NCBI RefSeq assembly: GCF_014356525.2 | Contig: NC_052511.1 | Coordinates: 29,814,437 to 29,878,436, forward strand | Reading direction: 5' to 3' | DNA length: 64,000 bases | Source: Nilaparvata lugens | Lineage: Eukaryota > Arthropoda > Insecta > Hemiptera > Delphacidae | In this document: positions 23,440 through 34,570 of the stretch, piece by piece | Layout: the number at the start of each line of letters is the position of its first letter | Position numbering within the stretch: the stretch's first letter is position 1 | Program-made: the position numbers and the translations under genes | The notes under the pieces: model-generated | What the model was told of the DNA's origin: nothing | The model's input: the letters and a program-made list of their open reading frames with translations, nothing else | The model's database searches: none

Positions 23440-24053
23440 AACGACACATGACGAGGAAAATGGGGATGAAACTGATAAAACTTAACCTTAAATGAAAAAG
23501 TCTCTTGATTCGAGTGCATCCTGTATGCCTTGACAGTTCGGCTCCCTTCACTATTTAAAAACACTAGTTCAAAAAATTCACTAAACACATCAATAAGATG
23601 TAGATGTTGTGATCTGTGGAGTTACGGTGATGAATAATTCACCTAATGGTGAATACGATGAAGATTGAGGAAGAGCTGGTAGTGGGAGATCTAGTCCAGG
23701 TTGAGATAGAGTGAGATAGAACTGCAGATACATATTATACTAAAATCCACCATGACAGATGAATATGATGCAAAGGATTAGATTTGAAAAAAGTTCTTCT
23801 CCTCTCTACATTTGATGAAAGCCATTTTCAGTAAGTTGCACTCTATCTCCTTCAATAATCAAATTTTTCAACATACATAAACAAACTTACTTGTAACCTT
23901 AACAAACAAACTTAGGCTACCTACAATAGCCTATATTCCAGAATTACTGGAGCAGTTTTAAGATTTTATGTCAGGCCCTATTAATAACCCTAATATAACA
24001 GTAATTGCAATTTTTAGTGTATAAGTTGAATGTTTATCATTTTCAAACACTAA

Positions 24054-24205
24054 GGCCCGGTTGCACAAAAGCCGGTTAAATTTTAACCGTGATTAATTCC
24101 ACGAGAGCCAATCAGAGAAGCCATTTTATCAAAAACGCATTCTCTGATTGGTTCTCGTGAAGTTAATCACGGTTAAAATTTAACTGGCTTTTGTGCAAGC
24201 GGGTC
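24054..24205. mobile_element. 152-bp palindromic MITE with TAA target duplication
   Basis: Ends GGCCCGGTTGCACAAAAGCC and, inverted, GACCCGCTTGCACAAAAGCC; the arms cover most of the element. TAA flanks both sides (24051-24053 and 24206-24208). The paralogous site at about 13180-13190 has no insertion. A 3-bp TAA duplication with GG..-type ends fits PIF/Harbinger-type MITEs. Confidence 0.9.
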
Positions 24206-25020
24206 TAACAGTTGATTAAACTGTTACCATTGTTGGTTAACTTCAAACTTGTAAAAAAACTATTAAGTTAGTGGTTTTAATTTCATGATTTAATACATTT
24301 TAAGCTAGTGATTATATGATTCAGTAATATTATAATAGATTGATTTAATATCATGGATGGTTATGATAATATCATAATATTATAAAAGAAGCTATTGTAA
24401 AATGTTACAATAATAGAACTATTCATAACACCATAATAGGTCTACCCACTAATTATTAGTTATATTTATTAGGGACTATAGTTACATTTTGAACTAATTT
24501 TTTTTTTAATATTTTGATTAGATTAAACCATATTTATTCCAATATGACCAGTATAAAATCACCCCCTTGAGAAATACTTTAAATAAAAGTGTAAATAGAA
24601 GCAATCATTCTCATTGATAGGCTACAATTTGATAATTAGTTCAGTACTATGTAAGGTCCTTGAATACTCTCTTGTATTGGTTTATTGTTATATCATTTAC
24701 TATCACTTATAAAATTCCTTTCAATTAGAAAATCGCTTTCATACATTTAATGTATCATTTGATTTCAGGCAAAGGTGGGAATAGAACTGCAGATGCATAT
24801 ACCAAAATCCACCATGACAGACGAATATGCTGCCAACTATAGTTTTAGATTTAAAACTCTTTTCTACATCTGATGGAAACCATTTTCAGTGAGTTGCACT
24901 ATACTATTTCCTTCAAGAATCAATTCTTTCACCATTCATAAACAACTTACTTTACAACCTCATAAACAACCTTTACAACCAAACTTCCCTAAAATATATT
25001 CAAAAATCACTAAAGCAGTT

Positions 25021-27786
25021 CTAAAATTTTAAAATGATAACTTAATAATTGAATAGGCTCAGATTTTTAATTTCATATGAAGCAAAAATTTATTGTAAAA
25101 CAAGCTGCAAATTAGTATAGTAATTTCCAAAGAACCATATTGGAGACTTAAGTCACAATAAATCTCAATAATGTTGGATATGTTACAAGAAGTTTGACGA
25201 ATGAGTGAACTGGCAGAAGTGTGAACCGCGGATGAGTCGGTTTAAGGTTGTGCAAAGGCTAAAAATAAAATTTATACTGGTGATATTTTTCAGTTTGGTT
25301 TTTCGGTTTGTATATCATCAACCTGACAAAATGACAAAATGAAAAGGTATTCTCAGGAAAACATTTTTTCCGATCATTACTTTTTGAGATATGAGAGCCT
25401 AAAGTTTAAATTTTTGGGACAGAACATTTAAAATTCGGTAAAATATAAATCCTCGAGATTTAGAGGATAGATTCTTCATAGTAATGTTGAACTATTAAAA
25501 AAATATTTTCTGAAAATATCCATTTTATCGAAAATACAAGGTTTTTGGGCCACTCTGTATCTATATAGAACAAGACAATTATTTATCATGAAAATATTGG
25601 TTGGTTCTGAATTTATTTATCCTTTTGTGGATACAATCACAAATCATATAAATATAATTTGGAAAGAATAGCAGGATTTGCCCAAAACTATTTTATTCCC
25701 AAATTTTGATTATTTAGTTATTCAGTTATTTATTTACATTGTGTACAAATACTTAACATGAGGAAAGGCACAACAGGCTCATGCCCAAAACTGTCCCATT
25801 TCCAATTTATACTATACTGTCCAAATCAAAATGTTGGTTATGTCACTTTCACTTTTCAAAATACAATTTACACTCTTCAATACTCAGATAAACGAGCAAA
25901 TTTTGAATCTAATAGATACTATTAGAATCTGAAATTAAAAATCCAGAACAGTAAATAAATAATTATTCAAAAAGTCTAAATTTTGAATGAAACTAGAAAT
26001 TTTTGAGCTAAAAACTTCTCACTTTATAGAAAACTAGTCTTATAATGAATAATATGTCCCTTAATGTTTTTATAATTTTACTGCTGAAAGTTCAAGTTTA
26101 ATTTTCATTGATGTTTAAAAAAATATAGGTATAAAAATCAGAAATAAAATATAAATTACTTGCAGGCCCTCTTTTTCATGCCTATATTGACTGGACTACT
26201 ATGGTTGCAACTTTGAGTGAGTTAGTGTGAATGCATTACTGGGATAAAACATACCTATAGTCTTTTTTCTTTAGGGCTACTTTTGAATAATACTTGAGAA
26301 TAGAAATCAAAGAAAAATAAAAATAATATTATTCTAATATTTTTATTTCTTAAAAGAAATATGCCAATTTTAAAATGGGTACTTGAATTTCTGTTTTTAT
26401 TTACATACCTACAGGTATGGTTTGAAAAACAAATACAGCTATCTACTACAGTGCAGTGTAAATATTGCCTAAAACGCTAACCTTGCTAACATATAAAAAT
26501 TAACATACAAAAAAAATAAGTAACATCCATATTTACATAACCAAAAATGTCATATATTCGACTATTAAGGAATAGCACATTCGCTCCTGGGTGGAACATA
26601 TATGTGCCACATGACTAATCAACTCCTTCCAATAAAAAATTAGGTTCACTTCATATATACCAGTCAATTAATACAGGATACTCCACACATTCCAAATCAT
26701 ATCACCTGTTGAAATGAATATTTCCTTAACAGTAATTTGAATTACTCTGGAAGATCGTTAAATTCTTCAAGTTTCTCAAATTTCAGGGTTTTTTCACTCG
26801 TGACACATGTATGTGCCACTCGGTCTTTATATAGAATGGTGAGTGTAAACCAAGGATAGTGTATAGCAGGTTGCCTCAATCGCGTTTACATACGCGGATG
26901 AGATGGCATGAGCCTACGTGGCAAACGCCGGCTTCCCATAAGAATTACATACAAAACACCGCGTCAAATATCACTTCCTCACATAAAAACCGCTGTATTT
27001 ATAAAAAATATGAATATGCTATTCAATTTAGAAAGAAACAAGCTCCACATCAATGTGTATTTTGAAAACATTAATTCATTTCGAAAAGTGTAGAAAGTCC
27101 TTGAATCTAATACTATATTCAATCGGTAAAACCTATTCATATTTGTGAAAAGGCTGGTAACTTATTTGTTTTGGACTTATTTTAAACAATAATATGACAA
27201 AATGAAGCGAACTTATTTAATTTTATGCTGGTCGTCCAATAATATTTAAAAATGATTGTTTCTTATTTGACAATTGCTTGTGAAAATTGATAGTTGTATC
27301 GTCGCCCGGAATGCTAGTTGCAAGCATTTGTATTAATGATATTTGTTTAAGACTTTATCAATTGACATATACCTAGAACCAATTTAGCGAAATCATGGAA
27401 CTGTTCACCATGGTTACAAGTTATTTTTAGAACGTTGAACTGTCTGGTTACTAATAATTATTTCAGTTGTCTACTGGAAAGCGTAGTGCCAACACGTTGC
27501 TCTTGTATTGTGTTTTTGTTTCTGCTCAGTGCAGTATTATTATTATTATTGACGATTATTAGTATATTTTATTGATTATTTTCATGGGACACAAATTTAC
27601 AAATGAAATACCATATATTATTCACGGTAGTATGATATTTTTTATTTCAATGTGTCCATGGGATACTTATGAATGCAAAAACACTTGTGTAAAGCAAGAA
27701 TAGATCTTAATTATAATTTAAATAGTTCAACAAACTATAACTTCAAATAATATAACATTAATTATTCATGAAATTATTCAATTACC
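25021..27786. other. No gene seen
   Basis: AT-rich DNA. GGGCCACTCTGTAT near 25552 marks a repeat fragment shared with about 5703-5716. A segment near 26855-26900 (ATAGCAGGTTGCCT) is a weak inverse match to about 30150-30185. The small frames around 26859-27093 have no domain signature. Confidence 0.4.
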
Positions 27787-27975
27787 TTAAGGACTCGCCA
27801 CACCAAGCTCGCCAGTACCGCCGAGGTAGTACCGCGGGTGGTAGTTTTCTCGGTTGAGCACGCCACACCGAAAAACGTCCGCTAGCGGTAGTCTCCGAGT
27901 AGTGAGTCTAGTAGTGGTGGGAGGGCGTGACTACAGCACTCAGCACTGCGCTACCTCTTCGAATCGCCTGCCATG

Positions 27976-28118
27976 TATTCAGGTTGAGCGCGCCACACTG
28001 AGCTCGCTTTGTCCGCCGTACTAACTTTTGTTGAATCGCCTAGCAGGCGGTCGTAGGTGGTAGTGCGCATTACTACCACCGCGGTAGCGAACTCGGTGTG
28101 GTGCGCTCAACCTGAATA
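27976..28118. mobile_element. 143-bp inner palindromic MITE
   Basis: Ends TATTCAGGTTGAGCGCGCCA and inverted TATTCAGGTTGAGCGCACCA. CATG flanks both sides (27972-27975 and 28119-28122). The GCGCCACAC.GAGCTCGC block resembles the arms of the outer element, so the two families are related. Confidence 0.75.
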
Positions 28119-28122
28119 CATG

Positions 28123-29442
28123 TAACAAAATTGTTACAAATGTTCTCAATAGCTTTGAAAAGAAAGGGTTTGCAGGTGTGACCATGTGTGACCTCAGTAA
28201 AGCGTTCGATATTGTTGACCACAGTATATTGTTGTCGAAACTTTCTTACTATGGTGTTGGGGGTTCAGTTAATCGGCTTTTGATGTCTTATTTGACGGAT
28301 CGCAAGCAGACAGTTAGTGTGGATGGTTGTTTTTCTCATGCGCGTGATATAGAGTATGGGGTTCCACAGGGCTCGGTACTCGGCCCATTATTGTTTATCA
28401 TAATGGTGAATGATATTTCTTTATACATGGAAAACCAGATTGTAAGCTACGCTGATGACACATCATTGTTCTCCAGTAATGTTGATTTGGAATTGCTGAG
28501 GACCCAGATGAGCAATGCCTATGAGAATGTATCGGCTTGGTTCCAGGCTAATTACCTTTCTTTGAATGAAGCGAAAACGCAGACAATGATTTTTAATCTG
28601 AGAAACGTGACGAATGAAATTGAAACCGTTAAACTCCTTGGTATAATGTTGGATTCCAAGCTAACTTGGACAAGTCACATTGATTGGGTGTGTGGACGAC
28701 TCAGCAGGGTGGTGTTTCTGTTAAGACGACTGAAAAATCTTGTTCCTCATCAGTATTTGAAGATTTCATACTTTGGGTTTTTCCAGAGTGTAATGATGTA
28801 CGGGCTTATTCTCTGGGGAGGGGCAGCTAATGTGGGAAGAATTCTATTACTCCAAAAAAAAGTACTAAGAATAATGACTGGTTCAGACTACTATGCGCAT
28901 TGTCGTCCTCTTTTTAAATCACAACATATTATGACAGTGTTCAGTTTGTATGTTATGCTTCTTCTGATAAAAGTAAAAAATGAGTTGCATACTTTGAAGT
29001 GTAGATCAGAAATGCATAGGCACGACACTAGACAGAGTAATTATTTGGATGTTCCCTATGTAAGATTGAGAAAGTTGCAGTGTCAATCTGACGTTTTATC
29101 AATAAGAGCTTTCAATAGATTACCGCTGTGTTCCAGGAATCTGAGTATATCTGTTTTCAAAACAAAAGTGAAAAGGATGCTTTTAGAGAACCCACTGTAC
29201 AGTGTTGGAGAGTTCTTTGATCTCCCTTGTGATGTTATAAATTATTTCTTCCAAGCTGACTGATATATTTATATAATTACGAGAATTGTTGTGTTATAAT
29301 TATTGATTGATGTTTATAGGTATGTTGTAACCTGTATTTTTTTTTTTTTTATATTGAGATGTTTATATGTGACATGGCCCACTGTACTATTTTAAGTATT
29401 TATCGGCTAATAAATATATTTCTATTTCTATTTCTATTTCTA
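28123..29442 (+). mobile_element. 5'-truncated Jockey-like non-LTR retrotransposon
   Basis: The element starts inside its RT frame directly after the inner MITE and ends in a (TTCTA)n tail at about 29408-29442. TACATG occurs at 28117-28122 and again at 29441-29446, a likely target duplication of 4-6 bp. The AATAA signals and T-rich 3' UTR before the tail fit a normal retroposon 3' end. Confidence 0.88.
28178..29263 (+). CDS. Reverse transcriptase C-terminal two-thirds, frame intact
   Basis: The frame is open from the truncation point (about 28123) and includes MCDLSKAFDIVDH, GVPQGSVLGPLLF and the catalytic YADD, then SLNEAKTQTMIF, VKLLGIMLD.KLTW.SHI, and a C-terminal LPLCSRN..ISVFKTK block. 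These are standard for Jockey/CR1-type RTs. No stop or frameshift occurs over 361 codons, unlike the other retroelements here, so this is a recent insertion. It lacks the endonuclease, the RT fingers and an upstream start, so it cannot work alone. The ATG at 28178 is internal. Confidence 0.9.
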   Translation: MTMCDLSKAFDIVDHSILLSKLSYYGVGGSVNRLLMSYLTDRKQTVSVDGCFSHARDIEYGVPQGSVLGPLLFIIMVNDISLYMENQIVSYADDTSLFSSNVDLELLRTQMSNAYENVSAWFQANYLSLNEAKTQTMIFNLRNVTNEIETVKLLGIMLDSKLTWTSHIDWVCGRLSRVVFLLRRLKNLVPHQYLKISYFGFFQSVMMYGLILWGGAANVGRILLLQKKVLRIMTGSDYYAHCRPLFKSQHIMTVFSLYVMLLLIKVKNELHTLKCRSEMHRHDTRQSNYLDVPYVRLRKLQCQSDVLSIRAFNRLPLCSRNLSISVFKTKVKRMLLENPLYSVGEFFDLPCDVINYFFQAD

Positions 29443-29508
29443 CATGGCTAGCGATTTTTAAAACTTCGCTACCGCCGCGGTAGCGAGCTTGGTGTGGCGT
29501 GCCCTTTA

Positions 29509-30704
29509 CAGTACAGTAGTGTAATGCGCTTTATTTTTTGATGAAATGACAGCATTAAAGTCATTAAAAGTCATGATTATCTATTTTTATCAGAATTAGG
29601 ATAAAATAAAAATCTTTATAATGTTTAAATGATGTTCATATATTCTGAGGGCTTATCTAGACTGTTTATTTTTGTGATAAGCTAGGCCACCGTTGATGGG
29701 TTCGCATTGCTATGTTTCAGGAGTTGTTGATAAAATAACGTTAATATCCTGAAATTCCTAAAGAAGCTGTTAGTTCTTTCCACAGACTTCATAAGGATAA
29801 AATTTCTAAATGAGAATAGAATCTGTTTAAGAGAAAAAACTAAAACGATGCAGAAAAAACTAATAGAAAACGTATTTGAAATGGTATTATCAAATCAAAT
29901 TGTGTGTTCAAACGATTTGTTTTAGACTCGCCGGTAACATTTATAGGATTTTTACTGAAAATTAGTTTGATATTGTTTCAAAGGGGATAAAATGCTGAAC
30001 ATTTTGATGTCAATCACTTCTACGTAAAGTTGATGGTTGATTTGCTATGAGGGCTCAAAGTTTGGCATTTTTACATTTGAATGCATGTTAAGCCAGGGCG
30101 AGAGGTCGCAGCATGACGTGACACCATAGCAGGCTGCGTTCTCCACGCATCTTATGTGATCAAGGCAACCTACTATTATACTATTCTTGAGTGTAAACCA
30201 CCTGAACCAACCCATTTTTTTTCAATTATAAGGAAATAGCAGTATCATCAAAGGCCAATGACATACATAAATACATACACAAAATTCATCATTAGTAAAT
30301 TATTATTATTGATCATGTTTTCAAAGTATAAAAATGAAAATCCAAGAAAATATTTGACTTACAGATAGAAAATTGTCCAATATGTTGTGAAATGAAAATA
30401 GACCATTCAATAAACTTATTTGTGAATAAAACAATCATGTCAAAAAGGATTTCTTCTATGAAAGTATGGAATAATAAATTATTAGTCCCAATACATGTGG
30501 AGAAATTGCAAATCAGTTACTTGAATCAAAGAAGAACTCATCGTTTCGTACACTTCACCGCTTGCTCCCAATACTCTTTTCAAATTTCTTCTACATGTTT
30601 GCCTTTTTACAACCAATGTCCAATCACTGCTACCCAAAGACGGAACCTCCTTCAAACACAGTTTTTCAACAACCTTTGAAATTCAACGATACAAATGCAC
30701 ATAT
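29509..30704. other. No gene seen
   Basis: AT-rich DNA. A GC-richer patch at about 30090-30180 weakly matches the inverse of 26855-26920. The frames at 30392-30771 have no domain signature. Confidence 0.4.
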
Positions 30705-31490
30705 ACAGAGTGAGTCATATGTATGGGAACCCTTCAATAATTTGGAGACTGTTGTAGATATAATACTGTAACTTTCAGGATAAGTTATTGATAGAATACT
30801 CTACCTTTTAATGTACAACTGAGTTCCAACCCCACATAAGGGGTTTACTTGGGGGTTGTAACTGGGATATTTAAAATGTAAACACCCATTGTGTGGTTAA
30901 TCATTTTAAAGGTCTTTTTAAAACAAGAAAGATGACATCAATAATAATGATGTATGATACTTGTATCCAAAATGGCGGCTGATTGAAGTTTTAGTTTTTG
31001 AAGAAATGAGGGGTTGTAACTCAAATATTTAAAATGTAAACACCCATTGTGTGGTACATAATTTTAAAGGCCTTTTTAAAACAAGAATGATGACATTAAT
31101 AAAAATGTTCTATGATACTTTTATCAAAAATGGCGGCTGATTGAAGTTTTAGTTTTTATAGAAATGATTGATAAAAGTAATAAAACTTAAAACAACACTT
31201 TTTTGATGAATAACGGAACACATTGAAAAACTGATTATTTATTTAGTAATCTGTTTGGTACTTTTTACATTTCATTTCAAAAGATGCTCCCGAAATGCTC
31301 CCCTTATTCTCTCGTTTGACAGTGTGCCAAACTGTCATAAATAATGTAAATGAGATGTCCTTATGAAGGTCTAAGTCAACCACTTATGAGGGGTTGAAAT
31401 TCATTTATGTGTGTCAAAAGGTAGAGTATTTGACCAATAACTTATCCTGAAAGTTACAGTATGTATATCAGTCTCCAACTTATAAAAGTT
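30705..31490. mobile_element. R2 inverted-repeat element (copy 1)
   Basis: The left end ACAGAGTGAGTCATATGTAT runs into TTTGGAGACTG and CTGTAACTTTCAGG. The right side has the inverse, CCTGAAAGTTACAG and CAGTCTCCAACTT. Inside, a segment of about 158 bp starting GGGGTTGTAACT is tandemly duplicated (30853 and 31011), each copy containing CAAAATGGCGGCTGATTG-like sequence. It has no coding sequence. Confidence 0.8.
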
Positions 31491-32183
31491 TTTAAGCTAC
31501 ATAATCAGCATTCTGAGAATTGATTACCGAGAAATTTTATATTTTACTCATAATAACCTATTAAGTTATCCCACTAAACTGTACATTTCATATTTTACAG
31601 GACCAAGAGCAGAGAAACTACCCCTCATGAAGCTCAAATCGAGGACGATAGCAGTTCAAAGTAAAAATATATAATTAGTTATAAATTGAAAGTTCAATTT
31701 TTGTAATATTTAATAAAAATCATTGCATTTTATTGAAAATAATGTTTTCTTATTTACATTTTTCGCTCATATAGATATACTCTGAAATTAAGCTTTAAAG
31801 AAAATAAACTAATATAGATATTAATATATAATATTTAATATTTTAATAGATATTCAAAGTAATAATATTGTGTTACTCAGATGTATATGAACTGTAATCC
31901 ATTTGAGGTGTTGCAAGCATAGAGGGCTGTTTGAACTAGAGCAGATTTGATTTAATTAATTCATGGAATGGCGAGTGACTCATGCACTGCTCCCTCTCAG
32001 GACAGTCTGCAAGCTGTTATTGGTTGGCAGAGGTCGATCTCGACTCAATCAATACAGCTACAGAGACAGTTTATAGACTGCCCTGACAGGAGAGAATGAA
32101 TAAGTAATTTGCCATTCACAGGAGAATTTTAAGGAATATTACAATTTGAATAATATTAAAAATATAAAATATATATTAATAAT
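31491..32183. other. No gene seen
   Basis: AT-rich; no domain signature and no clear repeat match in the window. Confidence 0.4.
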
Positions 32184-32403
32184 CTGATTCAAGGCTAGTG
32201 CAATCCAATATCAATGCTTAATCATAATTCAAATTTCATCCAGAATTTGAAATAAATCTGTAATTCTTATTATTCATGATTTAATTATTCTTCCAAACTA
32301 ATGCTCCAATCTTACTATTGCCTTAATACTCTATTTCTATACTCAGTGGACATCCATACATTCTATATATAGATGAAATCTATATGGTATATATATATTA
32401 TAG

Positions 32404-32463
<60 letters not shown>

Positions 32464-32653
32464 AATTCATCTATATATATCTATATATATCTGAGTATAG
32501 AAATAGAGTATTAAGGTAATAGTAAGATTGGAGCATTAGTTTGGAAGAATAATTGAATCATGAATAATAAGAATTACAGATTTATTTCAAATTCTGGATG
32601 AAATTTGAATTATGATTAAGCATTGATATTGGATTGCACTGGCCTTGAATCAG
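32184..32653. repeat. Large palindrome with (AT)n core, about 163-bp arms
   Basis: The left arm 32184-32346 and right arm 32491-32653 are near-identical reverse complements. The middle holds an (AT)n run at about 32408-32458 and ATCTATATAT repeats. The right arm ends in CCTTGAATCAG and leads directly into a CTTGAATC-rich DNA-element arm, so the palindrome may sit inside that element. Confidence 0.92.
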
Positions 32654-33061
32654 GATTGATTCACTCTAAACATCCAGCTTGAATCAGACTCTGATTGATC
32701 TAGAATCACAATAGAATCGAGCTTGCATTTCGTGAAAGGTGTGCCAGGTGGCCTTGAATGGGGGGATTGCATCCAGCATGCGTTTCAAGCCTGAGTCAAG
32801 ACTGCGCATCTCAATCCTGATTCGACCGTGCATCTCGGGCCTGAATCAGGCTCGCAACGCGACCTTGATTTTAGCTCGCAGCACCAGCCTGATTAGAGCC
32901 TGCATTTCGAGCTCGAAACTGGCTTGAACGATGTATTAACGGACTCTTGAATTTAACTCATTTCGAGCAAAACGCATGCGAATGAAATCTTGAATCAAGC
33001 CCTCACGTTTGACAAAATGAGCTTGTTTTGATTTCGATTCAAGTTGATTTTGCTGATTGGG
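32654..33061 (-). mobile_element. DNA element end, CCCARTCAGCA family (second copy)
   Basis: On the minus strand the terminus is CCCAATCAGCAAAATCAAC at 33061, followed inward by many CTTGAATC, TCAGGCT and related short motifs. It is the counterpart of the end at 10791. The small plus-strand frame at 32739-32927 is an artefact of the repeated motifs. Confidence 0.55.
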
Positions 33062-34427
33062 CTTTTTTAAAAATGCACTAAAAAGAAGAAAATAGCTTTT
33101 TTATTACTCTTGTTTAAAAAAAATTCACTTCATATCCCTGAGAAAAAATTCTAATTACAACCCAGGTAGCACACCTGCGTGTTTCCAACATTGAAATTTT
33201 GAGGTTGAATAACCGTTAGTGGTTGAATTTTTCAACGTTTTAAATGCAACATTGTTTTAAACGGTTGCTCTCTCATTGAAAACACGTTGAAAACGAGCTT
33301 CCAATTCCACCACTCACAGCGCTACAGTAGTCCTTATACAAAAACGGATCTAGCAACTCTCATCAAATACACCATTTCATGTTTGAATTCTCATCACGTT
33401 GATGAATCTGTGAACTCTTTTAGAAGTGTCTACCCATTCCACTTTGACTTGGTAGGTTGATTCAATTTATTATTTTTATTTAAAAAATGAGATTGTTCGG
33501 TGATTTATGGTCTAAACTTGAAAGCAAATATTGTGTGTTATTCACACATGTTTACATTTGAGGTTAGGGTTAGGTTTTATTGTTAAATTAGAGGGCTCTA
33601 ATTTAATATATTAAAAATTAATATAATACAATGAGCTTGGTTTTAAGTATTGTACATGTAGTCTACTACTTAACTTCCAAATAAATTACAATTACTATGA
33701 TTTCTGCACAAATATTTGCATTATGTTATATCTATGTATTGTTTTTGTCACAGGACTGCTTGTGTTGAGAAATTCAATCAAACTTAATATAATAAAAAAT
33801 ATAAATTTTTGCCAAACATAACCCAATTTAACCTGCAAACAATGAAAGTCTGTTGCTATGGCACTCATAAATTAATAGTCTATGTAGGCTAACATCAAAG
33901 TGATTGCTTTTAACAAGTTCAGTAATTAACTCGGTGATCCAAGAAATTGAAAACGGGTGTCCGGAGTTAAGCTCATATATATTATTACATTTTCCAAATA
34001 TCGTCATTCCATGGTGACGAAATTTAGCTTGAACTTGTTCATTTAAAAATTAAACTCTCAATTAATTTATGCATGTTTACAACCCATATGTCAAGGATAT
34101 TTTTGATTAATTCCATTGCGATTTTAAACTTTTGGTGTAGGTTTACAAAATTTAGTAGGCCAATAAAAAATGGTTGAAATATCTGCATACAACTATTTTT
34201 ATCTAAAAAAACAGTCATCACCTCGCCTTGTGATTCAAAATATCAATGTGTATAAAAAAATATTAGATGTGCACTTGAGAAAAATTGCTGTACTTGTTGT
34301 TAAAAGCAATTCCCTTTCAACCATGCAACATCTGTATCAAATAATAACCCCTATGTGGTGGCAAAATTTCATCTGCCTTCATATTTATAGAATTTCTCAT
34401 GAAAATTTATATTACCTTATGTTTCAG

Positions 34428-34570
34428 ATTTTATCAAAAAATCTTGTGGGTCGACTGTGGACATTGAGACCCAAATTGAAGACGCTATTGAGGATTGGTT
34501 AAAATATGCGACAGTCAGAGTATTTTCAGTGGAGAAAAAGAACAATCTAATTTTGTCAGTACCTAATTAA
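34428..34570 (+). pseudogene. Candidate terminal coding exon of the b1 element
   Basis: A pyrimidine-rich acceptor (CCTTATGTTTCAG) ends at 34427. From phase 2 the sequence then reads 46 codons to a TAA at 34568-34570. The peptide has an acidic-amphipathic core (TQIEDAIEDWLKYATVRV) and a polar end. The core resembles the C-terminal helix of arthropod proteins of the DUF4806 type, an impression I cannot test here. No upstream exons were recognised, so this is either a remnant of the element's own gene or chance. Confidence 0.35.

Larger units (their letters stand above)
14605..23715 (-). mobile_element. CR1/Jockey-like non-LTR retrotransposon, split by DNA-element sequence
   Basis: On the minus strand, in order: a 5' region of about 280 bp, an endonuclease frame (23439-22606), foreign DNA (about 22605-17050), the reverse transcriptase frame (17055-15229), about 600 bp of 3' UTR, and a microsatellite tail (CAATCAAT..., at 14605-14626 on the plus strand). 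ATAGAACTG flanks both ends (14596-14604 and 23716-23724) and the undisturbed site is seen at 24781-24789. Without the insert the element is about 3.6 kb. About 100 residues between endonuclease and RT are missing, so DNA was lost where the insert sits. Confidence 0.88.
13090..25020 (+). repeat. Two-copy tandem duplication, first copy split by a 9-kb insertion
   Basis: Copy 1 is 13090-14604 plus 23716-23954. Copy 2 is about 23955-25020. Matching anchors include AGGCCCTATTAATAACC (13105, 23973), AGTGATTATATGATTCAG, CTTGTATTGGTTTATTG, ATAGAACTGCAGAT and CCACCATGACAGA. Copy 1 has about 360 bp near 13270-13635 that copy 2 lacks. Copy 2 carries a 152-bp element (24054) that copy 1 lacks. Copy 1 carries a 479-bp element (14052) and the non-LTR composite. 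The pair therefore supplies empty sites for each insertion. Confidence 0.85.
27790..29505. mobile_element. Inverted-repeat element with TTA duplication, carrying nested insertions
   Basis: Ends AGGACTCGCCACACCAAGC and, inverted, AGGGCACGCCACACCAAGC. TTA lies on both sides (27787-27789 and 29506-29508), which fits PIF/Harbinger. The arms are GC-rich and full of CCGCGGTAG-like sequence, unlike the AT-rich surroundings. Removing the nested insertions leaves an element of roughly 250 bp. Confidence 0.82.

Noticed and set aside
33560..33580. GGTTAGGGTTAGG as telomeric repeat (also AACCTAACCTAAC near 36178 and GGTTAGGTT near 60650)
   Set aside because: Two units at most; insect TTAGG telomere arrays are far longer.
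34170..34502. 110-codon plus-strand frame in the b1 element
   Set aside because: It reads in a different frame from the candidate exon and has no recognisable features.
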